DNA of 7,664 bases. Origin: Burkholderiales bacterium (lineage in GTDB: Bacteria; Pseudomonadota; Gammaproteobacteria; Burkholderiales; SHXO01). Within the stretch, counting starts at the first letter, position 1. The number at the start of each line of letters is the position of its first letter. Location: contig JAHCKU010000137.1 in assembly GCA_026125625.1 (NCBI GenBank), positions 1-7,664 on the forward strand. Reading direction: 5' to 3'. Both the position numbers and the translations under genes were made by a program. The notes beneath the pieces were generated by a model. The model made no database searches, was not told the origin of the DNA, and saw nothing but the letters and a program-made list of their open reading frames with translations. Positions 1 to 6,087 of this stretch are shown here, in pieces.

Positions 1-1055
1 GGCTGGCCCACGTCGAGGCGCTGGCCGCGGGCGCCGAGCACACGCGGCTGGAGATCGGCCTGCTGCGGCTGCGGGTTGCGGCAGCGGCCGGTCCCGGTGG
101 GCGGCAGCGTCTGCCGGAATCGATCCGGCGCATCGAGGGGGCCATTGCGAGGGCGGAAGCGTTGACGCTGCACGCGGAGGCAGCGGCCGGGTGGGAGATA
201 CTGGCCTTCGCCCAGCAGCAGTCGAGCGATATCGTGCGCACGCAAGAGGCGACCCTGGCCGCGCAGCGTGCCACGCGGCGCGCGGATGCGGCGACGCACT
301 GCCAGCAGCTCGCCAACAGCGGCCGCTGCCTGGTGGAGATCGAGGCCGATCCGTTGCGCGGGCGCGCCCTGCTCGATGAAGCCATGCATCTGGCCGACGA
401 GCTCGAGCTGAAGGTGATGGAGCTGGAATGGGGGCATGGGCTGCTGGCGCGTGCCGAGGGCGATCTCACCGGCGCATGCGCGGCCCTGACGCGCGCGGTG
501 GCGCTGGCGCACGCGGTCGACAACCACTGGCGTGCGTACGAGTGCATGGTGTGGCTGGCTACTGCGGAATTCGAACGCAGCCACCTGGACGAAGTGGAGC
601 GGCTGGCGGCCGAAGTGATGCTTGCCGCCACCCGCATGGGCGAACCCCAGGCACCGTTCGTCCACGCGCGGGCCGTCCTGGCGCGCCTGCGGCGCGGCGA
701 GCGCGATGCAGAAGCGGCCCTGTGGATCGACGTGGAAGCGCTGCGCGCGCTCGACGACAAGGCCCATCTCGCCTATGTGCTCAACGAGGCGGCGGCGCTG
801 GCGCTCGCCGCCTGCCGGATGGACGAGGCGATGAAATGTGCCGACGAGGCCCTGCTGGCCGCGCAGGCGGTGCGCCGCGACAGCGAGATTGGCGTGGCCA
901 TGGCACGCCGCGCCATGGCCGAGCGCGACCCGCAGCGCGCGGCGGACGCACTTGCGCAGATACCGCCGACCGCCGCGCGCCATGCCCGCGCGCAAGGTGC
1001 GCTGGAGTCGGCGCAGCGTGCGATTTCAACGCTGGCTTCAACGGCTGCGTCCTAG
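1..1055 (+). CDS. C-terminal TPR-like part of a large protein, probably an AAA/adenylate-cyclase-type ATPase (5' partial)
   Basis: The frame is open from the first full codon at position 3 to a TAG at 1053-1055, giving 350 codons with no start inside that is better than the window edge, so the 5' end lies outside. The visible part is almost entirely alpha-helical and rich in Ala, Leu, Arg and Glu. It has repeated helix-turn-helix pairs of the tetratricopeptide type (for example ALLDEAMHLADELEL, then GACAALTRAVALAHAVD, then EAMKCADEALLAAQAV). Such tails are known from bacterial signalling ATPases that combine a cyclase or DNA-binding domain, an AAA/NACHT-like ATPase and a TPR array. No catalytic domain is visible, so that assignment is an inference from tail style and from the SCO4226-like neighbour. 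A stand-alone TPR protein or a MalT/LuxR-type regulator are alternatives. The coding status is secure; the family is only moderately so. Confidence 0.7.
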   Translation, partial: LAHVEALAAGAEHTRLEIGLLRLRVAAAAGPGGRQRLPESIRRIEGAIARAEALTLHAEAAAGWEILAFAQQQSSDIVRTQEATLAAQRATRRADAATHCQQLANSGRCLVEIEADPLRGRALLDEAMHLADELELKVMELEWGHGLLARAEGDLTGACAALTRAVALAHAVDNHWRAYECMVWLATAEFERSHLDEVERLAAEVMLAATRMGEPQAPFVHARAVLARLRRGERDAEAALWIDVEALRALDDKAHLAYVLNEAAALALAACRMDEAMKCADEALLAAQAVRRDSEIGVAMARRAMAERDPQRAADALAQIPPTAARHARAQGALESAQRAISTLASTAAS

Positions 1056-1086
1056 AGTACGTGTCCCGACACTCCAGGAGAACGAC

Positions 1087-1335
1087 ATGCCCCGCATCAT
1101 CGTGGAACGCAACTTCGACACCCCGCAGTCGGACGCGGACATGCAGGCCGTGGCCGATCGCGAACGACCCTGCCTGGCTGCCTACGACGCGGCGTGGAAG
1201 CGCAGCCTGATCTCGGCCGATCGCAAGCGCATGGTGTGCGAGTACGAGGCCGCCGATGCCGAGACCATGCGCCGCATCCAGCGCGAGGCCGGCGCGCAGT
1301 TCGATAGTGTGTGGATCGGCCACGTGATCGAGTAG
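1087..1335 (+). CDS. SCO4226-like (DUF4242) small protein, possible nickel binder
   Basis: This 82-residue protein starts MPRIIVERNF, the usual opening of the DUF4242/SCO4226 family, and keeps the family pattern of a central SLISADRKRMVCEYEA strand pair followed by a helix (AETMRRIQREAG) and a last strand. The size fits the family's single small ferredoxin-like domain. The Streptomyces founder SCO4226 is a homodimeric nickel-binding protein; whether this one binds metal is unknown. The start is fixed by AGGAG at 1076-1080, six bases before the ATG. It lies 31 bases after the preceding stop codon on the same strand, so the two genes are probably co-transcribed. Its stop codon lies directly against the inverted-repeat element at 1336. 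Confidence 0.85.
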   Translation: MPRIIVERNFDTPQSDADMQAVADRERPCLAAYDAAWKRSLISADRKRMVCEYEAADAETMRRIQREAGAQFDSVWIGHVIE

Positions 1336-1494
1336 CAGACTGTTGAAAAGCTACTGCGCGGGGCTGATGCGGGGTTGCGCGGTGCTCGGGATCCTCATGT
1401 ACTTCTATGTACATTGCAGTTCCTGCGCCCGGTCTTCCAAAACATAGGGAGCGCCCCCGCCTGAGCTCCGCTCGCTACGTTTTTCAGGAGACTG
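1336..1494. repeat. Putative short mobile-type repeat with imperfect terminal inverted repeats
   Basis: The 160 bases between two convergent stop codons begin with CAGACTGTTGAAAAGC (1336-1351) and end with GTTTTTCAGGAGACTG (1479-1494). As an inverted pair these match at 12 of 16 positions. Inside are a perfect dyad ATGTAC/GTACAT (1397-1402 and 1409-1414) and a GGAGC/GCTCC pair (1448-1452, 1465-1469). There is no transposase and no room for one. Size, bounded ends and lack of coding suggest a MITE-like or other dispersed intergenic element. The overall pattern resembles intergenic repeats I recall from Xanthomonadales genomes, but that is memory, not a search. It may also act as the bidirectional terminator for the two convergent genes. 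No second copy lies in this window. Confidence 0.45.
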
Positions 1495-1495
1495 G

Positions 1496-2086
1496 TCAGC
1501 ACTCGGGATCGCGCGGAAGCACGTCGGCCACGATCGCCATGCTCTTCCACTTCGCCGGCGGCGGCTCGTAGCCGGCGCGCGGCACATCGGGCGACGGATC
1601 GGATCCGGGGCTGCGGTGGATGTAGCGTGGGCAGTTGGGGAAGATGCGTTCGGCACACACGCGCACCACCAGCTGCGCGCCGACAAACTCGCCCAGCAGC
1701 GGATCGTCGTCGTCGATCGAGGCGCGGCCGTTCACGCGGAGCCGCTTCGGCTGCTCGAAGTCGATGAACAGCAGGCCCACCGCCGGATTGACCAGGATGT
1801 TGCCCAGGCTGCGGAACATGCCGTTGCCGTCGTAGCTCGGAAACGCCAGCTCGCTCTCGCCGGTGACGCGCACGAAGCCGGCCGCTCCGCCCTTGTACGA
1901 GCAGTCGGGCGCGCCATGCGCGTCGGCGCTGGCGAGGAAGAACAGGGTGCGGCTTTCGATGAATGCGCGATCCTCGGCAGTGAAGGAGGTACGTCCGAGA
2001 CGTTCGTCGAGGCGATCGGCCAGGCGACGGGTGTCGAAGCGATCCTGCAGCCGGCGCATGCCTTCGTGAAAGACGGTCGAGGTCAT
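1496..2086 (-). CDS. Pyridoxamine 5'-phosphate oxidase-like FMN-binding split-barrel protein
   Basis: The 196-residue product is a general pyridoxamine-5'-phosphate-oxidase-family protein. After a helical N-terminus (1-45) it shows strands FFLASADAHG (49-58), a SYKGGAAGFVRV stretch (63-74), then YDGNGMFRSLGNILVNP (85-101) and VGLLFIDFEQPKRLRVNG (103-120). A late ERIFPNCPRYIHR segment (146-158) is typical of this subfamily. Members bind FMN or a related cofactor and act as cytoplasmic oxidoreductases, mostly with unknown substrates; it is not expected to be the vitamin B6 enzyme PdxH. The ATG is preceded by a strong GGAGGA eight bases upstream on the minus strand. Its TGA (1496-1498) lies just outside the right end of the neighbouring repeat. 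It reads convergently towards the DUF4242 gene, so it is a separate transcription unit. Confidence 0.85.
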   Translation of the reverse strand: MTSTVFHEGMRRLQDRFDTRRLADRLDERLGRTSFTAEDRAFIESRTLFFLASADAHGAPDCSYKGGAAGFVRVTGESELAFPSYDGNGMFRSLGNILVNPAVGLLFIDFEQPKRLRVNGRASIDDDDPLLGEFVGAQLVVRVCAERIFPNCPRYIHRSPGSDPSPDVPRAGYEPPPAKWKSMAIVADVLPRDPEC

Positions 2087-2756
2087 GGCTCAATTCCTCC
2101 GCAAAGATCACCGGGCGCCATCGCGTGCTGCCTGTTCCACCGCCAGGGCAGCACAGGCGAGCGTGGCGGCGCGATCGAGAAACACCTGGGTGTGCTGGGC
2201 GATGGCATGTGATGCAGCGACACGATGCCAGCATGCGCCACGAGCGTTGGAGCCAGCGTTGTCGGAGGCGTTGTCTGCGTGCCTTATTTGCCTGTTCGCG
2301 GGAAGCCGGCCCTGCGCCCGGCAGCCGCTCACGGCCCTTCGGGCCAGACTCGACGCGATCGCCGTGACGCCGGGACTGGTGCATTCTTTCAGCCGGTCTG
2401 TAACTCCTACCGGTCCGTGCGTTCGAAGTCGGCCTTGAAAATCGCGTACTTGCGCAGGGATTCGCGCTTTTCGCAACGAGAATGATTCTTGCGCAGATGC
2501 GTCGCGGAAATCGCCCTTCCCGAACAAATTTGATTGCCGCGATCTTCAGCCGACGCCGCGGGAATACCCCGTGTGCCTGAGCCTGGCGGTAACCAAGCAC
2601 AAGTAGATTGAACGGGACCTGCCGCACGGATGACCATACCGGGCCCACCCTCCAGCCGCGCCGTATCTGATGCCCGCTGTCGCCCAACGTGCTGCGCCTT
2701 GCCTGCGGCGCGTGGCGATCGGCGGGGCCGCACCCCTCGCGCCAAGGAGACCTTCT
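2087..2756. other. About 670-bp region without a confident gene
   Basis: No reading frame here has both a good start signal and recognisable protein content. A minus-strand frame (2108-2527, 139 codons) ends about 20 bases before the flavin-protein start. Its last 40 or so codons read like ordinary helical protein (VFLDRAATLACAALAVEQA), while the rest looks non-coding. Another minus frame ends at 2407 with LRKYAIFKADFERTDR. Either could be the decayed tail of a lost gene. A compact hairpin GGCCC-TTC-GGGCC lies at 2333-2345, and a Fur-box-like palindrome at 2477-2491. The promoter of the kinase fragment should lie in the right third, but I see no convincing -35/-10 pair. Confidence 0.5.
2477..2491. 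promoter_or_regulatory. Candidate Fur box
   Basis: The sequence CGAGAATGATTCTTG is a near-perfect palindrome centred on 2484, with arms AGAAT/ATTCT. It matches the 7-1-7 Fur consensus TGATAATnATTATCA at 10 of 14 informative positions and stands out as AT-rich in GC-rich surroundings. It is about 390 bases upstream of the flavin-protein start (minus) and 265 bases upstream of the kinase fragment (plus), with no obvious iron-uptake gene beside it. Its function is therefore uncertain; it may be left over from a lost iron-regulated gene. Confidence 0.35.
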
Positions 2757-3143
2757 GTGCTCGATAACGCCGCGATGCAGGATTCCAGTTTCGATCGTCA
2801 GCTGCTGAACACCTTGCTCGCCGTTCGCCAGGGCAACTGGTCGGTGCGCCTGTCTTCGGATTTCACGGGCGTACCGGGAAAGATCGCCGACGTGCTGAAC
2901 GACATCATCGACATGAACGAACGCGTGGCCCGGGAGTTCGATCGGGTCAGCCGCGTCGTCGGCCGTGAAGGCAAGCTGATGCAGCGTGCTACGGTGCGCG
3001 GCCTGCCAGGCGGCTGGGAAACGGTGGTGCAATCGATCAATACCCTGATCGACGATCCATCGACAGGCCCCCTACGAGGTGAGCGGGAGGGTGCCCGACG
3101 AGGCCGGTTGTGCAGCGCCGGCTGCACTGCGCTCGACGCGTAG
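2757..3143 (+). pseudogene. Truncated 5' fragment of a multi-HAMP hybrid sensor histidine kinase
   Basis: The first 100 codons match the distinctive start of large cytoplasmic multi-HAMP hybrid kinases: an opening LLNTLLAVRQGNWSVRL, then TGVPGKIADVLNDIIDMNER, then VSRVVGREGKLMQRA, GGWETVVQSINTLIDD. In intact relatives NTLI is followed by a DLVQPTTEVARVI-type stretch, many further HAMP repeats, a kinase core and receivers, usually well over 1,000 residues. Here the match stops after codon 3054-3056. The remaining 28 codons to the TAG (3141-3143) are unrelated and are the reverse complement of the monooxygenase 3' end. The GTG start is chosen because AAGGAGA at 2744-2750 lies six bases upstream; ATG 2775 has no such signal. 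The fragment keeps only an N-terminal HAMP-like portion and cannot phosphorylate anything. It overlaps the convergent monooxygenase gene by 72 bases. Confidence 0.8.
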
Positions 3144-4688
3144 ATGGTGCCCGGCCAGATAGCGTGTGATCGCAGTCGCTTCCAGCATCGTTCCCGCCAG
3201 ACCGATATGTCCGTCAGGGCGCAGCAGATAGAACACCGGTCCGGCGCTATGCACACGCGCCAGTTCCAGCGCATTGGCGGGATCGTCGGGTATCGTGTGC
3301 ACCTGAACCAGATCGCCGAAACTTACAGAGGCCGGTCCCGGCTGGCCGATCACCAGCAAGTTGAAGCACGTGTCGTCGAGCTTCTGGTAGAGATCCTCGA
3401 GTGGGCCGTCCGGCTGCATCCGGAGGCGCAGCCACGGAAATCGATCACCCGGCAGAGGCGCCCCTTCGGGGAGCGTGCCGAGCGCCTGCGACAGCGCGCT
3501 GCCACGATAGCGCACGCCGATCTGGGAGATGGTGCGGAACGCGAGCAGACGCACGCGCTCTATCCGCATCGCGCGCGCCACGATCTTTGCAAGGACGCGC
3601 GTGCGGAAGATACCGGCAGTCCAGCTGTCGGACACCAGCAGCGTGAAGGTGCGGTCCGTGGTGTGAAGCAGCTGCTGCGCGACCGGCCGGCGCTCCTGTT
3701 CGTAGCTATCCAGCAACGCCACCTCCGCCTGCCCCTTCACGACCAGCGCCAGCTTCCACGCGAGGTTGTACGCATCCTGCAGGCCGGTGTTCATGCCCTG
3801 TCCGCCCGCCGGGCTATGGATGTGCGCTGCGTCGCCGAGCAGGAAGCAACGGCCGTCGCGAAAGCGCTCGGCGCAGCGATGATGGATGCGGTAGATCGAG
3901 AACCAGCTGCATTCCTTGAATGACAGGTCGGTGCCGGCCTCGCGGCGGATGTCGGCGATGAGATCGCCGAACACGAGGTCGGTGCGTCCCCGCATCGGCT
4001 TCGGCGTGATGCCGATCACGCGCCAGCGGTCCCGACCTTTCATCGGAAAGAACAGATGAAAGCCGTCTCGCCACATGTAGACATTCAGCTCTTCGGGCTT
4101 CATCGCGCCGGTGACCTCGGTGTCCGCGACGAAGAACGTGTGCTCGTAGGGTGCACCCGGAAAGCCGATGCCGGTCTTCGCGCGTACGGCGCTGTGCGCA
4201 CCATCGCAGCCTGCGACCCATGCCGCCTGGATCCTGCGGATCGGGCCGTCGGGCTGCTTCAGCGCGACGTCGACGTGGTCCGCCTGCTGCTGCAGCGAGA
4301 TGAGCTCGGTATTCCACTGCACGTCGATGCCCAGTTCGTGCAGCTTGGCGCCGAGAATGCGTTCGTTGTCGTCCTGCCCCAGCGCGAGCACGAACGGGAA
4401 CGGACTCAGGTTCTTGCCGATGTCGCCGAGCGGGATGCGTGCCGCCCACTTGCCGTTCGTCCACATGTTGGCACCGGTGCCGGGACGGCCGAGTTCGATC
4501 GCGCGGTCGGCGAGGCCCATCTTCGCGTAGATCTCCAGCGTACGCGCCTGTACCGCCATCGCGCGCGACTGCTGGGCCGGCCCGGAATGCCGGTCGATGA
4601 TCATGGCGTGCACCCCGCGCCGTGCCAGCTGGTTGGCCAGCATCAGTCCGGTGGGGCCGGCGCCGACGACGAGAACGTTCGTATGCAT
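3072..4688 (-). CDS. FAD-dependent class A aromatic-type monooxygenase
   Basis: The 538-residue product is a single-component flavoprotein hydroxylase of the PF01494 family, related to phenol, 3-(3-hydroxyphenyl)propionate and pentachlorophenol hydroxylases. These insert one oxygen atom into an aromatic or similar ring using NAD(P)H and O2 in the cytoplasm. The FAD Rossmann motif is VVGAGPTG (7-14), the DG motif CDGAHSAVR (161-169) and the GD motif LLGDAAHIHSPAGGQG (283-298). The region from about 405 to 512, ending FYLLRPDGHIGLAG, is the thioredoxin-like C-terminal domain usual in this group. Length is normal and all three cofactor motifs are intact. The ATG follows a GAGGAGG ribosome site. 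It is downstream of the GntR gene on the same strand but 334 bases away, so it may have its own promoter. Its stop lies 15 bases from the broken-kinase junction. Substrate unknown. Confidence 0.92.
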   Translation of the reverse strand: MHTNVLVVGAGPTGLMLANQLARRGVHAMIIDRHSGPAQQSRAMAVQARTLEIYAKMGLADRAIELGRPGTGANMWTNGKWAARIPLGDIGKNLSPFPFVLALGQDDNERILGAKLHELGIDVQWNTELISLQQQADHVDVALKQPDGPIRRIQAAWVAGCDGAHSAVRAKTGIGFPGAPYEHTFFVADTEVTGAMKPEELNVYMWRDGFHLFFPMKGRDRWRVIGITPKPMRGRTDLVFGDLIADIRREAGTDLSFKECSWFSIYRIHHRCAERFRDGRCFLLGDAAHIHSPAGGQGMNTGLQDAYNLAWKLALVVKGQAEVALLDSYEQERRPVAQQLLHTTDRTFTLLVSDSWTAGIFRTRVLAKIVARAMRIERVRLLAFRTISQIGVRYRGSALSQALGTLPEGAPLPGDRFPWLRLRMQPDGPLEDLYQKLDDTCFNLLVIGQPGPASVSFGDLVQVHTIPDDPANALELARVHSAGPVFYLLRPDGHIGLAGTMLEATAITRYLAGHHLRVERSAAGAAQPASSGTLPLTS

Positions 4689-5022
4689 GGCTTCCTCCTC
4701 GAAGACAAGAAGTGGCGCTCATGAGTTGCGGAACCGCTCGACTCTTTCGATCCAGACTCCACTGCTATCAGTAGCACGCGGCGTGCTTCATCGCTGTCGC
4801 GCACGAGCCCGGCCGAAGGGGGAATGGGGGAGCAAATCCCGCATCGGGGGAGCGGGATGCGCTGCCGTCCACGTCCCAGCCGAACGTATGGCTCGGTGTT
4901 GTGCACAGCAGCGTCGCCCTCGTCTGGCAGGGATGCAGGAAGAGGCCTGAACCGTGGTCGCGCTTGCTGCTGCAGCCAGGCTCCCTGGACAGCGCGAGCC
5001 AGGCGCGCCGCCTGCGGAGCGC
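4689..5022. promoter_or_regulatory. Intergenic region upstream of the monooxygenase with adjacent palindromes
   Basis: I see no gene in these 334 bases. Upstream of the monooxygenase lie two adjacent palindromes: ACTG-CTAT-CAGT (4761-4772) and AGCACGC-G-GCGTGCT (4773-4787), the latter with perfect seven-base arms. They sit 73 to 99 bases before the start codon, where an operator would be expected. Further on, ATCCCGC (4836-4842) pairs with GCGGGAT (4852-4858). Read on the minus strand this stem is followed by TTG and could be a weak terminator for the GntR gene, although no long T-run follows. I do not see a convincing -35/-10 pair. Confidence 0.4.
4773..4787. promoter_or_regulatory. Perfect 15-bp palindrome, candidate operator
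   Basis: AGCACGCGGCGTGCT has perfect seven-base arms around one central G at 4780. The arms are too close to make a good RNA hairpin, so a protein-binding site is the likelier role. It lies about 85 bases upstream of the monooxygenase start on the minus strand. Its sequence does not match the usual FadR-type GntR site, so if it is an operator the binding regulator is unknown. Confidence 0.3.
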
Positions 5023-5691
5023 TCAGCTTTCCAGTGTCACCAGAGCGACCTTGGCCGCTTGCTGGACATGGCGCAGGGATGCTGCCGAGGCAGCTTCGGC
5101 GTCGCGTCGCTTGATGGCTTTGAGCAGGCTGCGAATTTCCCGGATGCTCGAAGGCCAGCGCTCCGGCGAGGCGAGAGAGACTCTGCGCAGCATGGTGATC
5201 CGCGCATTCATCGTGTTGAGCACCGAGGCGATGATGCTGTTGCCGGAGCCATCCAGCAGCACTTCGTAGAAGTGTTGTTTGGCCGGAACGATCAGTTCGA
5301 TATCACGGGAGCGATACGCCTGCTCCAGTGCCTGGACCGCTGCGTCCAGCTCTTCGACCTGGACATCGCTGGCGTTGACGGCGAACAGCCCGGCGGCCAA
5401 GGCTTCGAGCGCACCACGGATCTGATAGATGCTCGTCGCATCCTGAGGAGAAAGACGCGCGACCGATGGTCCGCGGTTGGGCAGCGTCTGGATCAGACCC
5501 TCGCTCTCCAGTTGCCGAAGTGCTTCGCGAACCGATGCACGGCTCACTCCAGTCAATTCACACAGATCTTTCTCGACCAGCCTCTGCCCGGGCTGGAATC
5601 TTCCATTGGTAATGGCCAGGCGCAGGACTTCCAGCACCTGCTGCCGCACCGGGGCGGCAACCGGGGCAACGCGCATCGAGAGATCGGTCAT
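5023..5691 (-). CDS. GntR-family transcriptional regulator, FadR/FCD subfamily
   Basis: The product (222 residues from this start) has an N-terminal winged helix with a typical GntR core: RQQVLEVLRLAI, then GQRLVEKDLCELTGVSRAS and VREALRQLESEGLI. An all-helical FCD effector domain fills roughly residues 80-215. FCD regulators usually bind small carboxylic acids and repress nearby catabolic genes. I chose the ATG at 5691 because AGGA lies seven bases upstream; the frame also allows ATG 5709 or GTG 5712, whose upstream signals are weaker, adding 6 or 7 residues. Aligning the FCD helices, three of the four usual metal ligands look replaced (Lys138, Tyr142 and Ile186 in this numbering; His208 kept), so the pocket may be metal-free. 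The gene is divergent from the PQQ dehydrogenase and upstream of the monooxygenase, which fits a local regulator. Confidence 0.9.
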   Translation of the reverse strand: MTDLSMRVAPVAAPVRQQVLEVLRLAITNGRFQPGQRLVEKDLCELTGVSRASVREALRQLESEGLIQTLPNRGPSVARLSPQDATSIYQIRGALEALAAGLFAVNASDVQVEELDAAVQALEQAYRSRDIELIVPAKQHFYEVLLDGSGNSIIASVLNTMNARITMLRRVSLASPERWPSSIREIRSLLKAIKRRDAEAASAASLRHVQQAAKVALVTLES

Positions 5692-5885
5692 GAACACATC
5701 CTGAGTCATCACTTACATCCAGTCTCTCATAATCTTCCGCAGTCCCAGGGAGATCGATCCGGCGATGCGGGCCGACGTACCCGCATTCTGCTTCTGCATC
5801 GTTCTGCACGGCCATTCTCGGACGAAAAGGGGATTGCCATTCGCTTCGATTCGCCTGGGATTGACCTGCGCGGCAGATTCTAATA

Positions 5886-5910
5886 CCGTCAGACAAGAAG
5901 ACAATCTGTC
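5886..5910. promoter_or_regulatory. Candidate GntR/FadR-type operator cluster
   Basis: CCGTCAGACAA (5886-5896) contains the perfect core GTC-A-GAC and has one full half-site of the TTGTCnGACAA type often bound by FadR-subfamily regulators. Immediately after it, GACA-ATC-TGTC (5900-5910) is a second perfect short dyad built from the same GACA/TGTC elements. On the minus strand the pair reads as two TTGTCT units eight bases apart. It lies about 180-195 bases from both start codons, midway between the regulator and the dehydrogenase. The binding protein is inferred from this location. Confidence 0.4.
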
Positions 5911-5917
5911 CATGACG

Positions 5918-5951
5918 GGATGTATTCCCAGTCCATGCCAGGAATACGTCC
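5918..5951. promoter_or_regulatory. 34-bp interrupted dyad (11-bp arms)
   Basis: GGATGTATTCC (5918-5928) and GGAATACGTCC (5941-5951) are inverted copies with one mismatch in 11 and a 12-base spacer. The inner seven bases of each arm (GTATTCC/GGAATAC) match perfectly. It lies just downstream of the GntR-like cluster and 137 bases before the dehydrogenase start. There is no T-run after it, so a terminator is unlikely; a binding site for a dimeric activator, or a leader hairpin, are the alternatives. Confidence 0.4.
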
Positions 5952-6087
5952 GTAATCACTGGGCTCGTGTCTTCCTTATCTTGACAACAGGATCGAGCGC
6001 CGCTGTCGAGCGCGTTCGGTCCGCGGCCGCCCACCAACCCGGGTGTGCGGTCTCAATCAACGAAAACAACGCGGGAGGAGATCGGAA

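Larger units (their letters stand above)
5692..6087. promoter_or_regulatory. Divergent promoter region between the regulator and the PQQ dehydrogenase
   Basis: This stretch has no credible gene and is less GC-rich than the coding regions. It contains three dyads: ATGCGGG/CCCGCAT (5765-5771, 5780-5786) close to the regulator, a GntR-like cluster at 5886-5910 near the middle, and a long 34-bp dyad at 5918-5951. A perfect -35 hexamer TTGACA is at 5981-5986, but no acceptable -10 follows at the right spacing. The dehydrogenase ribosome site GGGAGGAG is at 6073-6080. The layout fits one regulator controlling both directions, but promoters cannot be fixed from sequence alone. Confidence 0.5.

Noticed and set aside
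428..1210. 260-codon plus-strand frame overlapping the TPR-like gene
   Set aside because: Its translation is dominated by Gly, Ala and Arg and lacks structure, while the frame ending at 1055 has regular helical repeats and open coding from the window edge.
1097..1414. 105-codon minus-strand frame starting within the inverted-repeat element
   Set aside because: It is antisense to the DUF4242 gene; the start lies in the repeat and has no ribosome site.
1395..3032. 545-codon open frame on the minus strand
   Set aside because: It runs antisense or out of frame through the flavin-protein gene, the empty region and the kinase fragment. Its translation is Arg/Pro/His-rich with no family signature, so it is an artefact of high GC content.
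4056..4724. 222-codon plus-strand frame opposite the monooxygenase
   Set aside because: It is antisense to the FAD-binding domain, whose three cofactor motifs are all in the minus-strand frame.
4643..4906. 87-codon minus-strand frame upstream of and overlapping the monooxygenase start
   Set aside because: It has no ribosome site or recognisable domain and overlaps the secure monooxygenase N-terminus in another frame.
5856..5870. Sigma-54-like promoter (GG and GC elements)
   Set aside because: The GG to GC spacing is one base short and the surrounding consensus positions do not match.
4954..5883. 309-codon plus-strand frame opposite the GntR gene
   Set aside because: The minus strand here encodes a clear GntR regulator; the plus-strand frame is its antisense shadow with no ribosome site.
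5981..6009. Sigma-70 promoter based on a perfect TTGACA at 5981-5986
   Set aside because: No hexamer resembling TATAAT occurs 16-18 bases downstream, so the -35 match alone is not enough.
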